A stretch of 64,000 nucleotides of DNA from Hungatella hathewayi. GTDB taxonomy: Bacteria; Bacillota; Clostridia; Lachnospirales; Lachnospiraceae. The notes below the pieces were generated by a model. It was not told where the DNA came from. It worked only from the letters and a program-made list of their open reading frames with translations, and ran no database searches. Shown here piece after piece: positions 33,821-42,988 of this stretch (its first letter is position 1; each line of letters begins with the position of its first letter). The position numbers were made by a program, and so were the translations under genes. The DNA is taken from positions 5,172,001-5,236,000 of the forward strand of contig CP102274.1 of assembly GCA_025149285.1 (NCBI GenBank), in the 5' to 3' direction.

Positions 33821-34486
33821 TCATTTGCCGCCTCCGGAAGCAATCCGGAAAAAGGCGGGAAAATCATTGAAATCCGTTAAATAATAATCTGAAATCCGTT
33901 TTAACTCTTCCTGGTCTCTTTCACTGGCTTCATCGTAGACGCCTGCGACCGGAAACCCTGCCGTTTTCGCGGTTGCCGCCGCATACAGGGCATCCTCAAA
34001 CACCCATGTACGAATTTTCTCCGTACCGAGACAGGACAGCGCCGCGTAATAGATATCCGGCCGGTCCTTGCCCGCCCCGGTCTCCGTACAGGTAAATATC
34101 TGCTTAAAAAACGGTTTAAGGCCGCATCGGGAAAGCGCCGCCTCCACCTCCGTCCGGCTGCTGGAGGTCGCGGCCGCCATCTGAAAGCCGTGGGTTTCCA
34201 ACCGGGTTAGAAACTCCTTTACTCCCGGTTTTGGAAGAACCTCCTCCCGGTAATAACGGCTTACGGTTTTCTCCACGCCCTTTACAATCTCCGCTTCGGT
34301 CTGATCCAGACCATACTGTTCTCTCATGTAATTTGCGGCCTGCTCCATACTCATGGGCAGTAAAATTCTCCCCAGTCCCGGTTCGGCTTTTCTGCCTGAG
34401 TGTTCCAGATACCACTCTCCCGCATGATCCCACATAGACATGGAATCCAGGAGCGTTCCGTCTATATCAAAGATGGCTCCCTCCAC
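33821..34486 (-). CDS. HAD-family phosphatase in the thiamine operon
   Basis: A 221-residue HAD hydrolase of the beta-phosphoglucomutase-like group. It has the nucleophile motif DIDGTLLDS (residues 7-15), a helical cap (about 18-80), motif II ATSSSRTEV and motifs III/IV EDALYAAATAKTAGF. A GTG start at 34486 follows AAAGGA at seven bases; an ATG nearby is out of frame. It lies between thiE and thiD in the TPP-controlled operon, so it may dephosphorylate a thiamine intermediate (thiamine or HMP phosphate) or clear damaged intermediates. This is inferred from context, since HAD substrate cannot be read from sequence. Confidence 0.87.
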   Translation of the reverse strand: MEGAIFDIDGTLLDSMSMWDHAGEWYLEHSGRKAEPGLGRILLPMSMEQAANYMREQYGLDQTEAEIVKGVEKTVSRYYREEVLPKPGVKEFLTRLETHGFQMAAATSSSRTEVEAALSRCGLKPFFKQIFTCTETGAGKDRPDIYYAALSCLGTEKIRTWVFEDALYAAATAKTAGFPVAGVYDEASERDQEELKRISDYYLTDFNDFPAFFRIASGGGK

Positions 34487-34526
34487 ATTTTCTTCCTTTC
34501 TGACGGCGCTTTTATCAGCCTGCTCT

Positions 34527-34594
34527 TCTTCTCAGACCGCTTTTCTTCTCAGACCGCTTTTCTTCTCAGACCGTTTCTCTTCTCAGTCCGCTTC
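34527..34594. repeat. Four tandem 17-bp repeats at the 3' end of thiE
   Basis: Four copies of TCTTCTCAGACCGCTTT (34527, 34544, 34561, 34578); the third and fourth carry one and two changes. They sit at the thiE stop and in the gap to the HAD gene, so copy-number change could alter spacing or the ThiE C-terminus. Confidence 0.9.
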
Positions 34595-35239
34595 TTTTTC
34601 CGCATCGGCTGTTTCGGCAGCGGCGCGTTTTAATTTTCTGGCTGCTGCCTCGATATCTGCCTCTGCAAAAATGGCGCTCACGACTGCCACACCACAGATG
34701 CCGCTTCCTGCGAGATGTTTCATATTATCTGCTGTAATTCCTCCGATTGCCACAACCGGAATCTGTACCGCCCCACAGATGGCCTTCAGTGTCTGGAAGC
34801 TCACATCGCTGGCATCCTTTTTCGTTCCCGTGTGAAACACGGCTCCTACTCCCAGATAGTCGGCTCCCTGCTTTTCCGCCAGAAGCGCCTGCTCCACCGT
34901 CTGCGCAGATACGCCGATAATCTTGTTTTTTCCAAGCCTCCTGCGGACATCACCTGCTTCCATGTCACTCTGGCCCACATGGACACCATCCGCATCCACG
35001 GCCACCGCGACCGCTGTACTGTCGTTGATGATAAAAGGCACACCGTATCGCCCGCACAATTCTTTTATGGACTGTGCCTCGGCGATAAAAGCCTCCTCCG
35101 TCATTTCTTTCTCTCTCAGCTGAATCATCGTGGCGCCTCCCTTCAGCGCCCGCTCCACCTGGCTGTACAGAGTCTCTTCCCCAAGCCAGCTCCTGTCTGT
35201 CACTGCATATAACAGCAGGCTTTTTTTATCTAATTTCAT
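34583..35239 (-). CDS. thiE: Thiamine-phosphate synthase
   Basis: ThiE joins HMP-PP and hydroxyethylthiazole phosphate to thiamine phosphate. The 218-residue TIM barrel keeps MIQLREKEMTEEAF, the catalytic-site FIINDSTAVAVAVDADGVHVGQSD, and GADYLGVGAVFHTGTKKD, followed by VVAIGGITADNM. The ATG at 35239 follows AAGGGGG; the frame upstream overlaps thiM without a ribosome site. It overlaps thiM by 14 bases. The C-terminus (KLKRAAAETADAEKEAD) extends into the first tandem 17-bp repeat unit. Confidence 0.95.
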   Translation of the reverse strand: MKLDKKSLLLYAVTDRSWLGEETLYSQVERALKGGATMIQLREKEMTEEAFIAEAQSIKELCGRYGVPFIINDSTAVAVAVDADGVHVGQSDMEAGDVRRRLGKNKIIGVSAQTVEQALLAEKQGADYLGVGAVFHTGTKKDASDVSFQTLKAICGAVQIPVVAIGGITADNMKHLAGSGICGVAVVSAIFAEADIEAAARKLKRAAAETADAEKEAD

Positions 35240-36047
35240 AGCGTGCCCCCTTCTCCAGAGTATCACCATCCATTTGGCAAACTGCGTCGATGATACGGTT
35301 CCTGTACGTAGCATTGCCCTCGAAGCTTTCCAAATGGCTCCAGCCAATCTCACCCGCCAGTCCCATGGCGCAGACAGCTGCGGCCGCGGCCTCCAGCAGG
35401 TTGTCCGGATTCGCTGCCAGATAAGCGGTCATAAGCCCGGACAGCTGACAGCCGGTTCCGGTGATCTGCCCCATTTCCGGCCGTCCGTTGCGAATCACAA
35501 AGGTCCTGCTTCCATCCGATACCAGGTCAATCGCACCGGTAACGGCAATGATGCAGCCAAGGCCCGCAGCCATCTCCTTCACAAACGTAATGGCAGAGGA
35601 AAGCGTTTCCTCCGTGACAGCGTCAGCCGCATCGGCATCGACGCCCTTTGTTCTGCCAAAACCCCGGGCCAGCGTCTTAATTTCGGAAATATTTCCGCGA
35701 ATTACATCGAACCGAACTTCTTTCATCAGGTTTAGTGCAGTCTCAGTACGAAAGGTACCCGCACCGGCACCGACTGGATCAAGCAGTACTTGATGTCCCA
35801 GCTCGTTGGCTTTTTTCCCCGCCAGAAGCATGGACGGAACGGTGTTTTGATTCAGTGTTCCGATATTAATGTTTAAACCGCTGCAGATTGTGGTGATGTC
35901 CTCCACATCATTTCTGTCATCGGCCATAATCGGGCTGGCTCCGCAGGCCAGCAGAATGTTGGCCACGTCGTTAACCGTGACGTAATTCGTGATGTTGTGT
36001 ACCAGCGGCGCTTTCTTTCTGACATTTTCCAGACATTCCTTTAACAT
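35226..36047 (-). CDS. thiM: Hydroxyethylthiazole kinase
   Basis: ThiM phosphorylates 4-methyl-5-hydroxyethylthiazole, the salvage route to the thiazole half of thiamine. The 273-residue protein has PLVHNITNYVTVNDVANILLACGASPIMADD at the start, LLDPVGAGAGTFRT in the middle and the ATP-site TGTGCQLSGLMTAYLAANPDN. The ATG at 36047 has AAAGGAGG right upstream, while the frame extends into the riboswitch region. It is the first gene of the thiM-thiE-HAD-thiD-cytX operon. Confidence 0.97.
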   Translation of the reverse strand: MLKECLENVRKKAPLVHNITNYVTVNDVANILLACGASPIMADDRNDVEDITTICSGLNINIGTLNQNTVPSMLLAGKKANELGHQVLLDPVGAGAGTFRTETALNLMKEVRFDVIRGNISEIKTLARGFGRTKGVDADAADAVTEETLSSAITFVKEMAAGLGCIIAVTGAIDLVSDGSRTFVIRNGRPEMGQITGTGCQLSGLMTAYLAANPDNLLEAAAAAVCAMGLAGEIGWSHLESFEGNATYRNRIIDAVCQMDGDTLEKGARYEIR

Positions 36048-36138
36048 GATATCCTCCTTTTTGTGGTAAGGATTTAAAAGCATAAGAATCCGGCAGGCCG
36101 GATAAATTTTGTTCCGCAAAACTTGCGTTTTAAGAAAC

Positions 36139-36178
36139 AAAAAAAGCTGCAATGAGGCCCCACAGGTATCATTGTAGC
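36139..36178 (-). terminator. Expression-platform terminator of the TPP riboswitch
   Basis: On the minus strand a 10-bp stem (GCTACAATGA with TCATTGCAGC, one mismatch) is followed by seven Ts. It lies between the TPP aptamer and thiM, as expected for ligand-induced termination. Confidence 0.85.
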
Positions 36179-36198
36179 ATAAAAACACATGCTTTTCT

Positions 36199-36288
36199 AT
36201 GTTCCCTACGTTGGCATTATCCAAATCAGGTTAATGGGTTAAGGCAGTACAGCCTACTCTCAGCCCGCTTTGCGCGAGCACCCCGTTT
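36199..36288 (-). promoter_or_regulatory. TPP (THI-box) riboswitch
   Basis: On the minus strand the aptamer reads GGGGTGCTCG, GGGCTGAGAG, TAACCTGATTTGGATAATGC and CAACGTAGGGAA in order. These are the conserved pieces of the thiamine pyrophosphate riboswitch (CUGAGA and the CUGAU...GGAUAAUGCCAACGUAGGGAA segment). It lies 150 bases before thiM and is followed by a terminator. Confidence 0.97.
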
Positions 36289-36340
36289 TCGATTACAAAA
36301 TTTATTATACTACGGATGAGAAAAAATTCAAGTATCTATT

Positions 36341-37189
36341 TCATACATTCAGCAATACAAGCGCAGCCAGAATCACACCGCACCCAAACGCCTGGTGCTT
36401 CGTCATCCGGTCCTTTAAAAACAGTATGCTTACAACACAGACCACCAGCACGGCGCCGACGCTGTAGCACGGATATACCACATAGGCAGGCAGCTTCGTC
36501 ACCGCCTTTAACAGCAGAAGGCTGGAAAGATAGTTCGGCACCCCCACCGTAATTCCGCTGAGAAGCTCCGCCGCCTGCAGTTTCTTCTTTTCCCGTTTAA
36601 GTTCTGCGGCGAAAAGGGATGAACTTAAGAACAGAGCGGTTATAAACGTATAAAACAGAAAAAGACCGTCATAACGCCGTTCTCCAATATGTTCAAATAC
36701 CTTTGCCATACCATCTCCAATCCCGTAAAAAAGGAGAAGTAAAAGAAGCCCTGTTTTAAATGAGGCTTTTGCCTCTCCTTTCTCAAAGTGGATCAGTAAA
36801 ATCGCAGCCAGTACTAAAAGCATCCCCACCATCTGAAGCGCCGTCGGCCGCTCTCCCAGAAAAAGAATCGAAGCTCCTACAGGAATCAAAAGCCCCAGTT
36901 TTGAAATTGTGGTTGCCAGCACTGCGCCATTTTTCCGGATATTCAACTGAAACAACAGCAAATCCGCCAGAAAAATAAATCCGTTGAATACCCCGGCAGC
37001 CATAGCTGTCCACATGGCTCCGCTTACGGGTAATACCGTTTTTTCTGACAGGGAAAGCCAGGCCATCAGCACACAGGTTAAATAATTTCCCACAAGAAGC
37101 CCGTATCGGCTGCTGTTTGGCCGCCCCGACAGACGCAGCGCAATCGCCATGGAAGCACTGCAGAGCAGGGCGAGTATCAGTTCTATCAT
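36341..37189 (-). CDS. EamA/DMT-superfamily transporter
   Basis: A 282-residue drug/metabolite transporter with about ten membrane segments in two halves. The second EamA domain ends AYVVYPCYSVGAVLVVCVVSILFLKDRMTKHQAFGCGVILAALVLLNV. GGGAGAA lies before the ATG. It is upstream of the riboswitch region on the same strand but separated from it, so it is not part of the TPP regulon. Its substrate is unknown; amino acid or nucleoside export is common in this family. It stands alone, with a 259-base upstream gap that shows nothing beyond AT-rich promoter-like sequence. Confidence 0.87.
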   Translation of the reverse strand: MIELILALLCSASMAIALRLSGRPNSSRYGLLVGNYLTCVLMAWLSLSEKTVLPVSGAMWTAMAAGVFNGFIFLADLLLFQLNIRKNGAVLATTISKLGLLIPVGASILFLGERPTALQMVGMLLVLAAILLIHFEKGEAKASFKTGLLLLLLFYGIGDGMAKVFEHIGERRYDGLFLFYTFITALFLSSSLFAAELKREKKKLQAAELLSGITVGVPNYLSSLLLLKAVTKLPAYVVYPCYSVGAVLVVCVVSILFLKDRMTKHQAFGCGVILAALVLLNV

Positions 37190-37448
37190 TTTACTGTTCT
37201 CCCTTTTCGTATGATCTTTTGTAAATGCAGCAATTGAGCGGCTTTAAATTTACCGACTTCATGGCCATAAAACAATCATAAATCTATGTTATTTCAACAA
37301 AATCCTGTCACATATCTTCTATCATACTAAATTATATCGTGAAGTCAAGCTGGTTTCCTAATTATATCCGGTTCAAACATATCCCCATATCATGTTAAAG
37401 AAGGGATCATACACTCTAATCCGGGCAGTCCTGACTATTCTGCCAGTG

Positions 37449-38819
37449 CTAATCAGTTTCCAGCAATAGGATTCTTCTTTTATATATCCTTAAAAAAAGG
37501 AATATGCTGATTAGAATAGAGCATACTTCCGAAATCGGCCAGCAAAACCAGATAAGAGCCATATCTCCAAACTGAGTCAGAAAATAAGCCAGCGGAATCC
37601 TGATCACCAACTGCCTGGACGTAGTTACGATCAGGCTGTAATGGCCATTGCCAAGCCCCTGAAACAACGAACTGCAAATCACAGAAACCGGGGAAAGCAG
37701 AAAAGTAAATCCAACAATGCGAAAAATCGGAATACCTACCCGCAGCATCTCCCGCGTAGGCTGAAAAGGTGACATCAAGGCTTCCGGAAAGAAAACAAAA
37801 CAGGATGAAGCCAAGGCCATAATAAAACAGCCATAGATCAGTCCCCATTTCACAGAAGCCATTATCCTCTTTTTATTTTTTGCTCCATAATTATAGGCTG
37901 CAATAGAAACCATACTGCTGTTTATACCGATCATTGGGGTCTGGACAAAATGCTGAAGGCGGTTGTAAATCCCAAATACCGCCACCGCCGTCGTAGAATA
38001 CGCTGCCACAAGACGGTTCATCAGGAACGACATAAGAGAAGTGACAGAGGCCATGACTGTCGTAGGAATTCCTACGCGAAAAACAGCAGCCATCATATGG
38101 CGATCCGGACGAAACCGTTTCAGAGAAAAGGACAGTTCTGTATTTTTTCTTAAGTTTAACCAGACAGCCAGACCCATGGCAATCCACTGGCCGCATACCG
38201 TAGCCAGCGCGGCACCCCGGATCCCCATAGCAGGAAATCCAAACATGCCGAAAATAAACACTGCATCCAGAAGTATATTAATTGCAGCCCCAGTTCCCTG
38301 AGTTACCATCGTACATGTATTCTTACCCGTAGCCTGTAACAGACATTCAAACGTAACTTCCCCGAAGATTCCGAAGGAACCTATCATACAAAGCTGCAAA
38401 TACTGCACTCCATAAAAAATGATTTCCCTATTATCCGTCTGCAGCAGAAAATACGCTTCGGTAAAAAATAAGCCAAAAATCAGAAAAATAAGCATACAGA
38501 AAAATTCAATCAAAATCCCGTTTAAAGCTGCTGCAGAAGCCTGATCCCGGTCCTTTTTTCCAAGACAGGAAGTTACCAGCGCATTAATTCCTACTCCCAG
38601 GCCCGCTGCAGTAGAACTCATCAGGTTTTGTGCGGTAACTGCCAGAGAAATAGCGGCCAGAGCATTTTCACCCAAGCGTGATATAAAAAGGCTGTCAATA
38701 ATATTGTACATAGCCTGTACCATTAATGAGACGGTAAGCGGACACGCCATATTGAACAGCAAATATGGTATTTTCATAGTTCCCATTTTATTTTCTTTGT
38801 TTCCAGAAGCTGGTTTCAT
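37449..38819 (-). CDS. MATE-family efflux transporter
   Basis: A 456-residue MATE protein of the NorM/MepA-like group. It starts MGTMKIPYLLFNMACPLTVSLMVQAMYNIIDSLFISRLGENALAAISL, the usual MATE N-terminus with VD/ID in the first repeat. The second half includes VGIPTTVMASVTSLMSFLMNRLVAAYSTTAVAVFGIYNRLQHFVQTPMIGINSSMVSIAAYNYGAKNKKR. GAGGGG precedes the ATG. It is unlike the MATE gene at 12690-14030 in sequence. It is separated from the MFS gene by 46 bases and probably co-transcribed with it as an exporter pair. Confidence 0.92.
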   Translation of the reverse strand: MKPASGNKENKMGTMKIPYLLFNMACPLTVSLMVQAMYNIIDSLFISRLGENALAAISLAVTAQNLMSSTAAGLGVGINALVTSCLGKKDRDQASAAALNGILIEFFCMLIFLIFGLFFTEAYFLLQTDNREIIFYGVQYLQLCMIGSFGIFGEVTFECLLQATGKNTCTMVTQGTGAAINILLDAVFIFGMFGFPAMGIRGAALATVCGQWIAMGLAVWLNLRKNTELSFSLKRFRPDRHMMAAVFRVGIPTTVMASVTSLMSFLMNRLVAAYSTTAVAVFGIYNRLQHFVQTPMIGINSSMVSIAAYNYGAKNKKRIMASVKWGLIYGCFIMALASSCFVFFPEALMSPFQPTREMLRVGIPIFRIVGFTFLLSPVSVICSSLFQGLGNGHYSLIVTTSRQLVIRIPLAYFLTQFGDMALIWFCWPISEVCSILISIFLFLRIYKRRILLLETD

Positions 38820-38865
38820 AAAATCCCCTCATTCCCATATCAGTCAGCCTGTAATCGTTTCGATC

Positions 38866-40044
38866 TTATTTACATAAAACAACGTCAGAGTGCCTCTTTT
38901 TTTGTCCCGTCAAAAAACAGAACAGTGCCATAACAAGATAGGCGTTAACGCAGACAACAAAATTAAAGCGGCCGTTCTCATAGCCAAACATACCTGCAAT
39001 GGCAGTCATAATAAACTTGGAAAGAAAGCTGCCCAGGCTTCCGAAAACATTCAGAAAAGAGGCTGCATTGCTTCGGGCATAACCTGGTATCTCCAGTCCG
39101 ACAAATACCTGAAGAGCAGGCATATTCACGCCAAACCCAATTCCAACCAGCATTGCTCCCACCCCCATAATAACAGCATTAGAGCTCAAAGCCATCAGCA
39201 GATAACCGGCCGACAGGAATAGGTATGCACCTCCCAAAGCACGTATCTCCCATTTGTTAATAAATTTATAAAGCCAGCCGCCGGCTACTCCTGACAGGGT
39301 AACCAGAGATAATATTACTGCAGCTGTCATGGAACTTCCAAATCCGCTCTTCATCACTACATCAGAAGTTTCTGTAACGCAGACATAGAACAATATCATA
39401 TGAACAAAGTAAAGATTACACCATTTCAATATAGGGCGAAACATGGAAAGCGGAATTTTTTTATTTTTTTCCTCATCGGTAAGGGCAGGAGGCTCCGGCA
39501 TGAATCTTATAACTATCAACAATGCCGGAAATACCACAACATAGATCAAAAAGGTTGCCTGCCAGCCCCATCTGGCACACGCTACACCGCCCATCATCTG
39601 GAACATTACAGCTCCAATATTAGTAAAAACAGCATTTAAGCTGGCTTGCTGATGCACCTCAGCCCCGCGGAAAACAGACATCATGACAGGCATGATTAAT
39701 GGAGTCAGAATACCCGTTCCACAGCCAAACAGCGCTCTCCACAAAAGAAGCAGATAAAAATTATGAGTAAAAAACGGAGCAACGCCACTGATCAGATTAC
39801 AAGTCAGACCACAGACTGTCAACACACGGTATGACACTTTTTTTCCGGCTATCTGCCCGCAGAACAGGGTCATGGGAATCGCCAAAAGTGAGGGGATGGT
39901 GGTAAGAAGTGAAATCATGGTGGAAGGGATATCCGGATAAGCTTCTCCCACACTGGCCAGTACCGGACTTACCGCACTGGAAGCCAGCGTCAAAAAGGAG
40001 AGTGCCACAAGGGTATAGGACGTTGCTTTTTTATTTTGTATCAT
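38866..40044 (-). CDS. Major facilitator superfamily transporter
   Basis: A 392-residue MFS protein with 12 predicted membrane segments. The loop between helices 2 and 3 is QIAGKKVSYRVLTVCG, the MFS motif region, and helix 4 has RALFGCGTGILTPLIMPVMMSVFRGAE. The ATG at 40044 follows AGAGGAG; an upstream frame lacks support and would cross the terminator of the Opp operon. It lies downstream of oppF behind a hairpin terminator, so it may have its own promoter or be expressed by read-through. The substrate is unknown. Confidence 0.88.
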   Translation of the reverse strand: MIQNKKATSYTLVALSFLTLASSAVSPVLASVGEAYPDIPSTMISLLTTIPSLLAIPMTLFCGQIAGKKVSYRVLTVCGLTCNLISGVAPFFTHNFYLLLLWRALFGCGTGILTPLIMPVMMSVFRGAEVHQQASLNAVFTNIGAVMFQMMGGVACARWGWQATFLIYVVVFPALLIVIRFMPEPPALTDEEKNKKIPLSMFRPILKWCNLYFVHMILFYVCVTETSDVVMKSGFGSSMTAAVILSLVTLSGVAGGWLYKFINKWEIRALGGAYLFLSAGYLLMALSSNAVIMGVGAMLVGIGFGVNMPALQVFVGLEIPGYARSNAASFLNVFGSLGSFLSKFIMTAIAGMFGYENGRFNFVVCVNAYLVMALFCFLTGQKKRHSDVVLCK

Positions 40045-40072
40045 AGAATCTCCTCTGTATATTCCAGTCCTT

Positions 40073-40111
40073 AAAAATGGCCCGAAACGCTGAACATGCA
40101 GCATTCGGGCC
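40073..40111 (-). terminator. Terminator after the Opp-type ABC operon
   Basis: Arms GGCCCGAA (40079-40086) and TTCGGGCC (40104-40111) enclose a further GCTG/CAGC stem. On the minus strand five Ts follow (40073-40077). It lies just past the stop of the last ATPase gene at 40118. Confidence 0.82.
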
Positions 40112-40117
40112 CTACTA

Positions 40118-41107
40118 TCAGTTCTTTTTAGAAAGATGGCATGCTACCAGATGGCCTCCCCCTGCATCCTTAAGGGAAGGAACCTCTGTCCTGCAGGCAT
40201 CCGTTGCATAAGCACACCGGGGATGGAACGGACAACCAGAAGGTGCATGAATCGGGCTCGGAACCTCTCCCTCCAGAAGAATGCGGTTTCTTTTCTTCTC
40301 CTCATAATAATCCGTTATCGGAACCGCGGAAAGCAGTGCCTTCGTATAGGGATGGATCGGATTGGTATAGATTTCCGCTGCATCCATAATCTCAACAATA
40401 TGTCCCAGATACATGACTCCGATTACATCGGCAATATGACGCACCACTGCCAGATCGTGAGCAATAAATACATAGGTAAGCCCAAGACGCTCCTGAAGCG
40501 ATTGAAACAAATTGATGACCTGGGCCTGTATGGATACATCCAGGGCAGAGACCGGTTCGTCGCAAACAATCAGTTCCGGATTACAGGCCAGAGCTCTTGC
40601 AATCCCAAGTCGCTGCCTTTGACCACCGCTCATTTCATGTGGATACCGGTCTCCCATTTCCGGTAATAATTCCACGGTCTCCAACAGTTCCTTCACTCTG
40701 GCGGCCACGGCGGCCTCCGTATATTTTTCCCTGCCGGTAACCACGGCCTCTTTAATAATCGAGTATGCAGACTGACGGGGATCCAGAGAACCATAGGGAT
40801 CCTGGAAAATCAGCTGAATCTCCCTGCGAATCGATTTAATCTCATCTTTTGATGCTCTGCTGAGATCCATTCCCTTATAGTAAATATGACCCTCTGTCGG
40901 TGTATTGATCCGCAGAATACATTTTCCTGTAGTTGTCTTTCCACATCCTGATTCCCCTACCAGACCGAAGGTTTTCCCTTTTTCCACTTCAAAAGAAACA
41001 TCATCTACTGCCTTCACGCAGGAAGTTGTCTTTCCAAAGACAGATTTGGCAGCGGGGAAATACATTTTTAAATTTTCTACTTTTAACAGTGTTTCTTTTT
41101 CAGGCAC
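40118..41107 (-). CDS. Peptide/opine-type ABC transporter ATPase (OppF/DppF-like)
   Basis: A 329-residue ATPase of the peptide/nickel importer family, second ATP subunit of the operon. It has Walker A GESGCGKTTTG, signature MSGGQRQRLGIARAL, Walker B LIVCDEPVSALD and the switch histidine AHDLAVV. The C-terminal oligopeptide domain contains GCPFHPRCAYATDACR, a cysteine cluster typical of OppF/DppF. It overlaps the upstream ATPase gene by 8 bases. With the neighbouring permeases and binding protein it forms one importer. The substrate is not certain; the linked lyase-family enzymes suggest a small carboxylate or modified amino acid rather than a peptide. Confidence 0.92.
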   Translation of the reverse strand: MPEKETLLKVENLKMYFPAAKSVFGKTTSCVKAVDDVSFEVEKGKTFGLVGESGCGKTTTGKCILRINTPTEGHIYYKGMDLSRASKDEIKSIRREIQLIFQDPYGSLDPRQSAYSIIKEAVVTGREKYTEAAVAARVKELLETVELLPEMGDRYPHEMSGGQRQRLGIARALACNPELIVCDEPVSALDVSIQAQVINLFQSLQERLGLTYVFIAHDLAVVRHIADVIGVMYLGHIVEIMDAAEIYTNPIHPYTKALLSAVPITDYYEEKKRNRILLEGEVPSPIHAPSGCPFHPRCAYATDACRTEVPSLKDAGGGHLVACHLSKKN

Positions 41108-42107
41108 TTGTTTTCCCCCCTCTCACATCCAGATGGCAGGCCATAAAATGACCGTTCCCGTCAATGGGCCGAAGTTCAGGTGCTGCTGCATTTCTGCACT
41201 TATCGCACGCATATGGACATCTTGGGTAGAAGGAACAGTATTCCGGGATGTTTGCCAGGTTAGGCGGAGCACCCTCAATTGGAATTAACTTCTCATTCCG
41301 ATTGTCAACCAGTTTGGGTACGGAAGCCAGGAGTCCAAGAGTATAGGGATGTCTCGGGTTGGTCAAAAGAGCTTCTGTAGTACCTGACTCCACAATGCGC
41401 CCGGCATACATGACATAAATACGATCCGCGTAACGGGTTACCAGCCCCAGATTATGCGTGACTACTATGATGGAAGTCCCCTTCTCTTCCACAAGAGAGA
41501 GGAGAAGCTCCATAACCTGAGCCTGCGTTGTTACATCCAAAGCTGTGGTCGGCTCATCCGCTATAATCAGCTTGGAATTACATGCCACAGAAATGGCAAT
41601 CATGGCCCTCTGGCGCATCCCTCCACTCATTTCAAACGGATAGTTTTTCATGCGTGCTTCCGGGTCTGGAATGCCTACTGCAGCCAGAGCTTCAACGCCT
41701 CTCTTCCATGCCTCCTGTTTACTCATATTCTTATGATGCGCCCGAAGGACCTCTGTCAGCTGGTTTCCAATTGTATAAACCGGATTTAAGCTGGTCATAG
41801 GCTCCTGAAATATCATGGAAATACCATTTCCGCGGATATTGCACATCTGCTTTTTGGAATAGGTTAACAGATTCTCACCTTCAAACCAGACCTCGCCTCC
41901 AAGAATTTTTCCCGGAGGAGACTGTATAAGCTGCAGAACAGACAGCTGAGTTACAGACTTTCCACTTCCAGACTCACCAACCACCGCGACAACTTCTCTT
42001 TCATTTACATGAAAGCTTACATCATTAACTGATTTTACCTCCCCTGCCTCCGTAAAAAAGGAGGTACGAAGATTTTTCACATCTAATAATACTTTTTTCT
42101 CTTCCAT
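41100..42107 (-). CDS. Peptide/opine-type ABC transporter ATPase (OppD/DppD-like)
   Basis: A 335-residue ATPase, partner of the OppF-like subunit. Walker A GESGSGKSVTQ, signature MSGGMRQRAMIA, Walker B LIIADEPTTALD, and switch THNLGLV are visible. The C-terminal domain has CSFYPRCPYACDKCRN, the OppD/DppD cysteine motif. It overlaps the permease gene start/stop by one base and the next ATPase gene by eight, showing tight coupling. It drives the importer fed by the binding protein at 44021-45652. Confidence 0.92.
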   Translation of the reverse strand: MEEKKVLLDVKNLRTSFFTEAGEVKSVNDVSFHVNEREVVAVVGESGSGKSVTQLSVLQLIQSPPGKILGGEVWFEGENLLTYSKKQMCNIRGNGISMIFQEPMTSLNPVYTIGNQLTEVLRAHHKNMSKQEAWKRGVEALAAVGIPDPEARMKNYPFEMSGGMRQRAMIAISVACNSKLIIADEPTTALDVTTQAQVMELLLSLVEEKGTSIIVVTHNLGLVTRYADRIYVMYAGRIVESGTTEALLTNPRHPYTLGLLASVPKLVDNRNEKLIPIEGAPPNLANIPEYCSFYPRCPYACDKCRNAAAPELRPIDGNGHFMACHLDVRGGKTSA

Positions 42108-42988
42108 TATATTTTCCCCCTCAGTCTTGGATCCAGGGCATCACGGAGTGCATCACCTACGACGTTAAAGGCAATCACCACCAGCATAATACAGATACCG
42201 GGAAGAATCGCTACCAGCGGCTGATTAAACAGATACTTATAACCTTCCGAAACCATAACCCCCCAGGCAGGTGTAGGAGGAATAATGCCCACGCCTAAGT
42301 AACTGAGAGTAGATTCCAGCATGATGGCCGTTCCTACGTTCATGGTAAAGGTAACAATCAGGGAAGCCAGACAATTGGGTAACAGATGTCGGAACATAAT
42401 TACAAGCGGCTTCTGTCCGATCAGATTGGAAGCTGTAACGTAATCATTTTCCCTCAGGCTGATTACCAGACCATTTACCATACGGATGTAACTGGGAATG
42501 ATCGAAACTCCAATGACAACGCTGATACCTATCAGGTTTCCTGTTACCATGGCTGAAAGTACCATCGTAAATATAATAGGGGGTATGGCAATCATTGCAT
42601 CCGTAATCCGCATCACAAGTGTATTGAGCCATCCGCCTACGTAACCGGCAATCAGACCGATCGAGGTTCCCAGTATAGCCGCCCATATACTGGACAGCAG
42701 GCCTGTAATCAGAGATACTCTGGCACCATACAAAAGTCTTGTCAAAGTATCCCGTCCAATATTATCGCAGCCAAGTAAATGCTCACCGCTGGGTCCGGCC
42801 AAAATATAGCGAAGATTCTGTTCATAAGGAGTATACCGGGTTAAAACCGGTGCAAAAACAGCAATAAATACAAACGCTGTGATGATACCGAAACACAGCT
42901 TAGTCACCCAGCCCCGGCTGAAGAATATCCGGAAGAAGCGTTTCATGCCAACTGCACGTTTTGAATTTTTCTTTGACATACGGCTCAC
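42107..42988 (-). CDS. ABC transporter permease (DppC-like)
   Basis: A 293-residue inner-membrane permease of the Opp/Dpp C type. It has a basic cytoplasmic N-terminus and six membrane segments. It carries the LGCDNIGRDTLTRLLYGARVSL block and the EAA-loop-like segment NDYVTASNLIGQKPLVIMFRHLLPNCLASLIV. The start overlaps the DppB-like gene by four bases. It pairs with the permease encoded at 42985-43935. Confidence 0.93.
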   Translation of the reverse strand: MSRMSKKNSKRAVGMKRFFRIFFSRGWVTKLCFGIITAFVFIAVFAPVLTRYTPYEQNLRYILAGPSGEHLLGCDNIGRDTLTRLLYGARVSLITGLLSSIWAAILGTSIGLIAGYVGGWLNTLVMRITDAMIAIPPIIFTMVLSAMVTGNLIGISVVIGVSIIPSYIRMVNGLVISLRENDYVTASNLIGQKPLVIMFRHLLPNCLASLIVTFTMNVGTAIMLESTLSYLGVGIIPPTPAWGVMVSEGYKYLFNQPLVAILPGICIMLVVIAFNVVGDALRDALDPRLRGKI

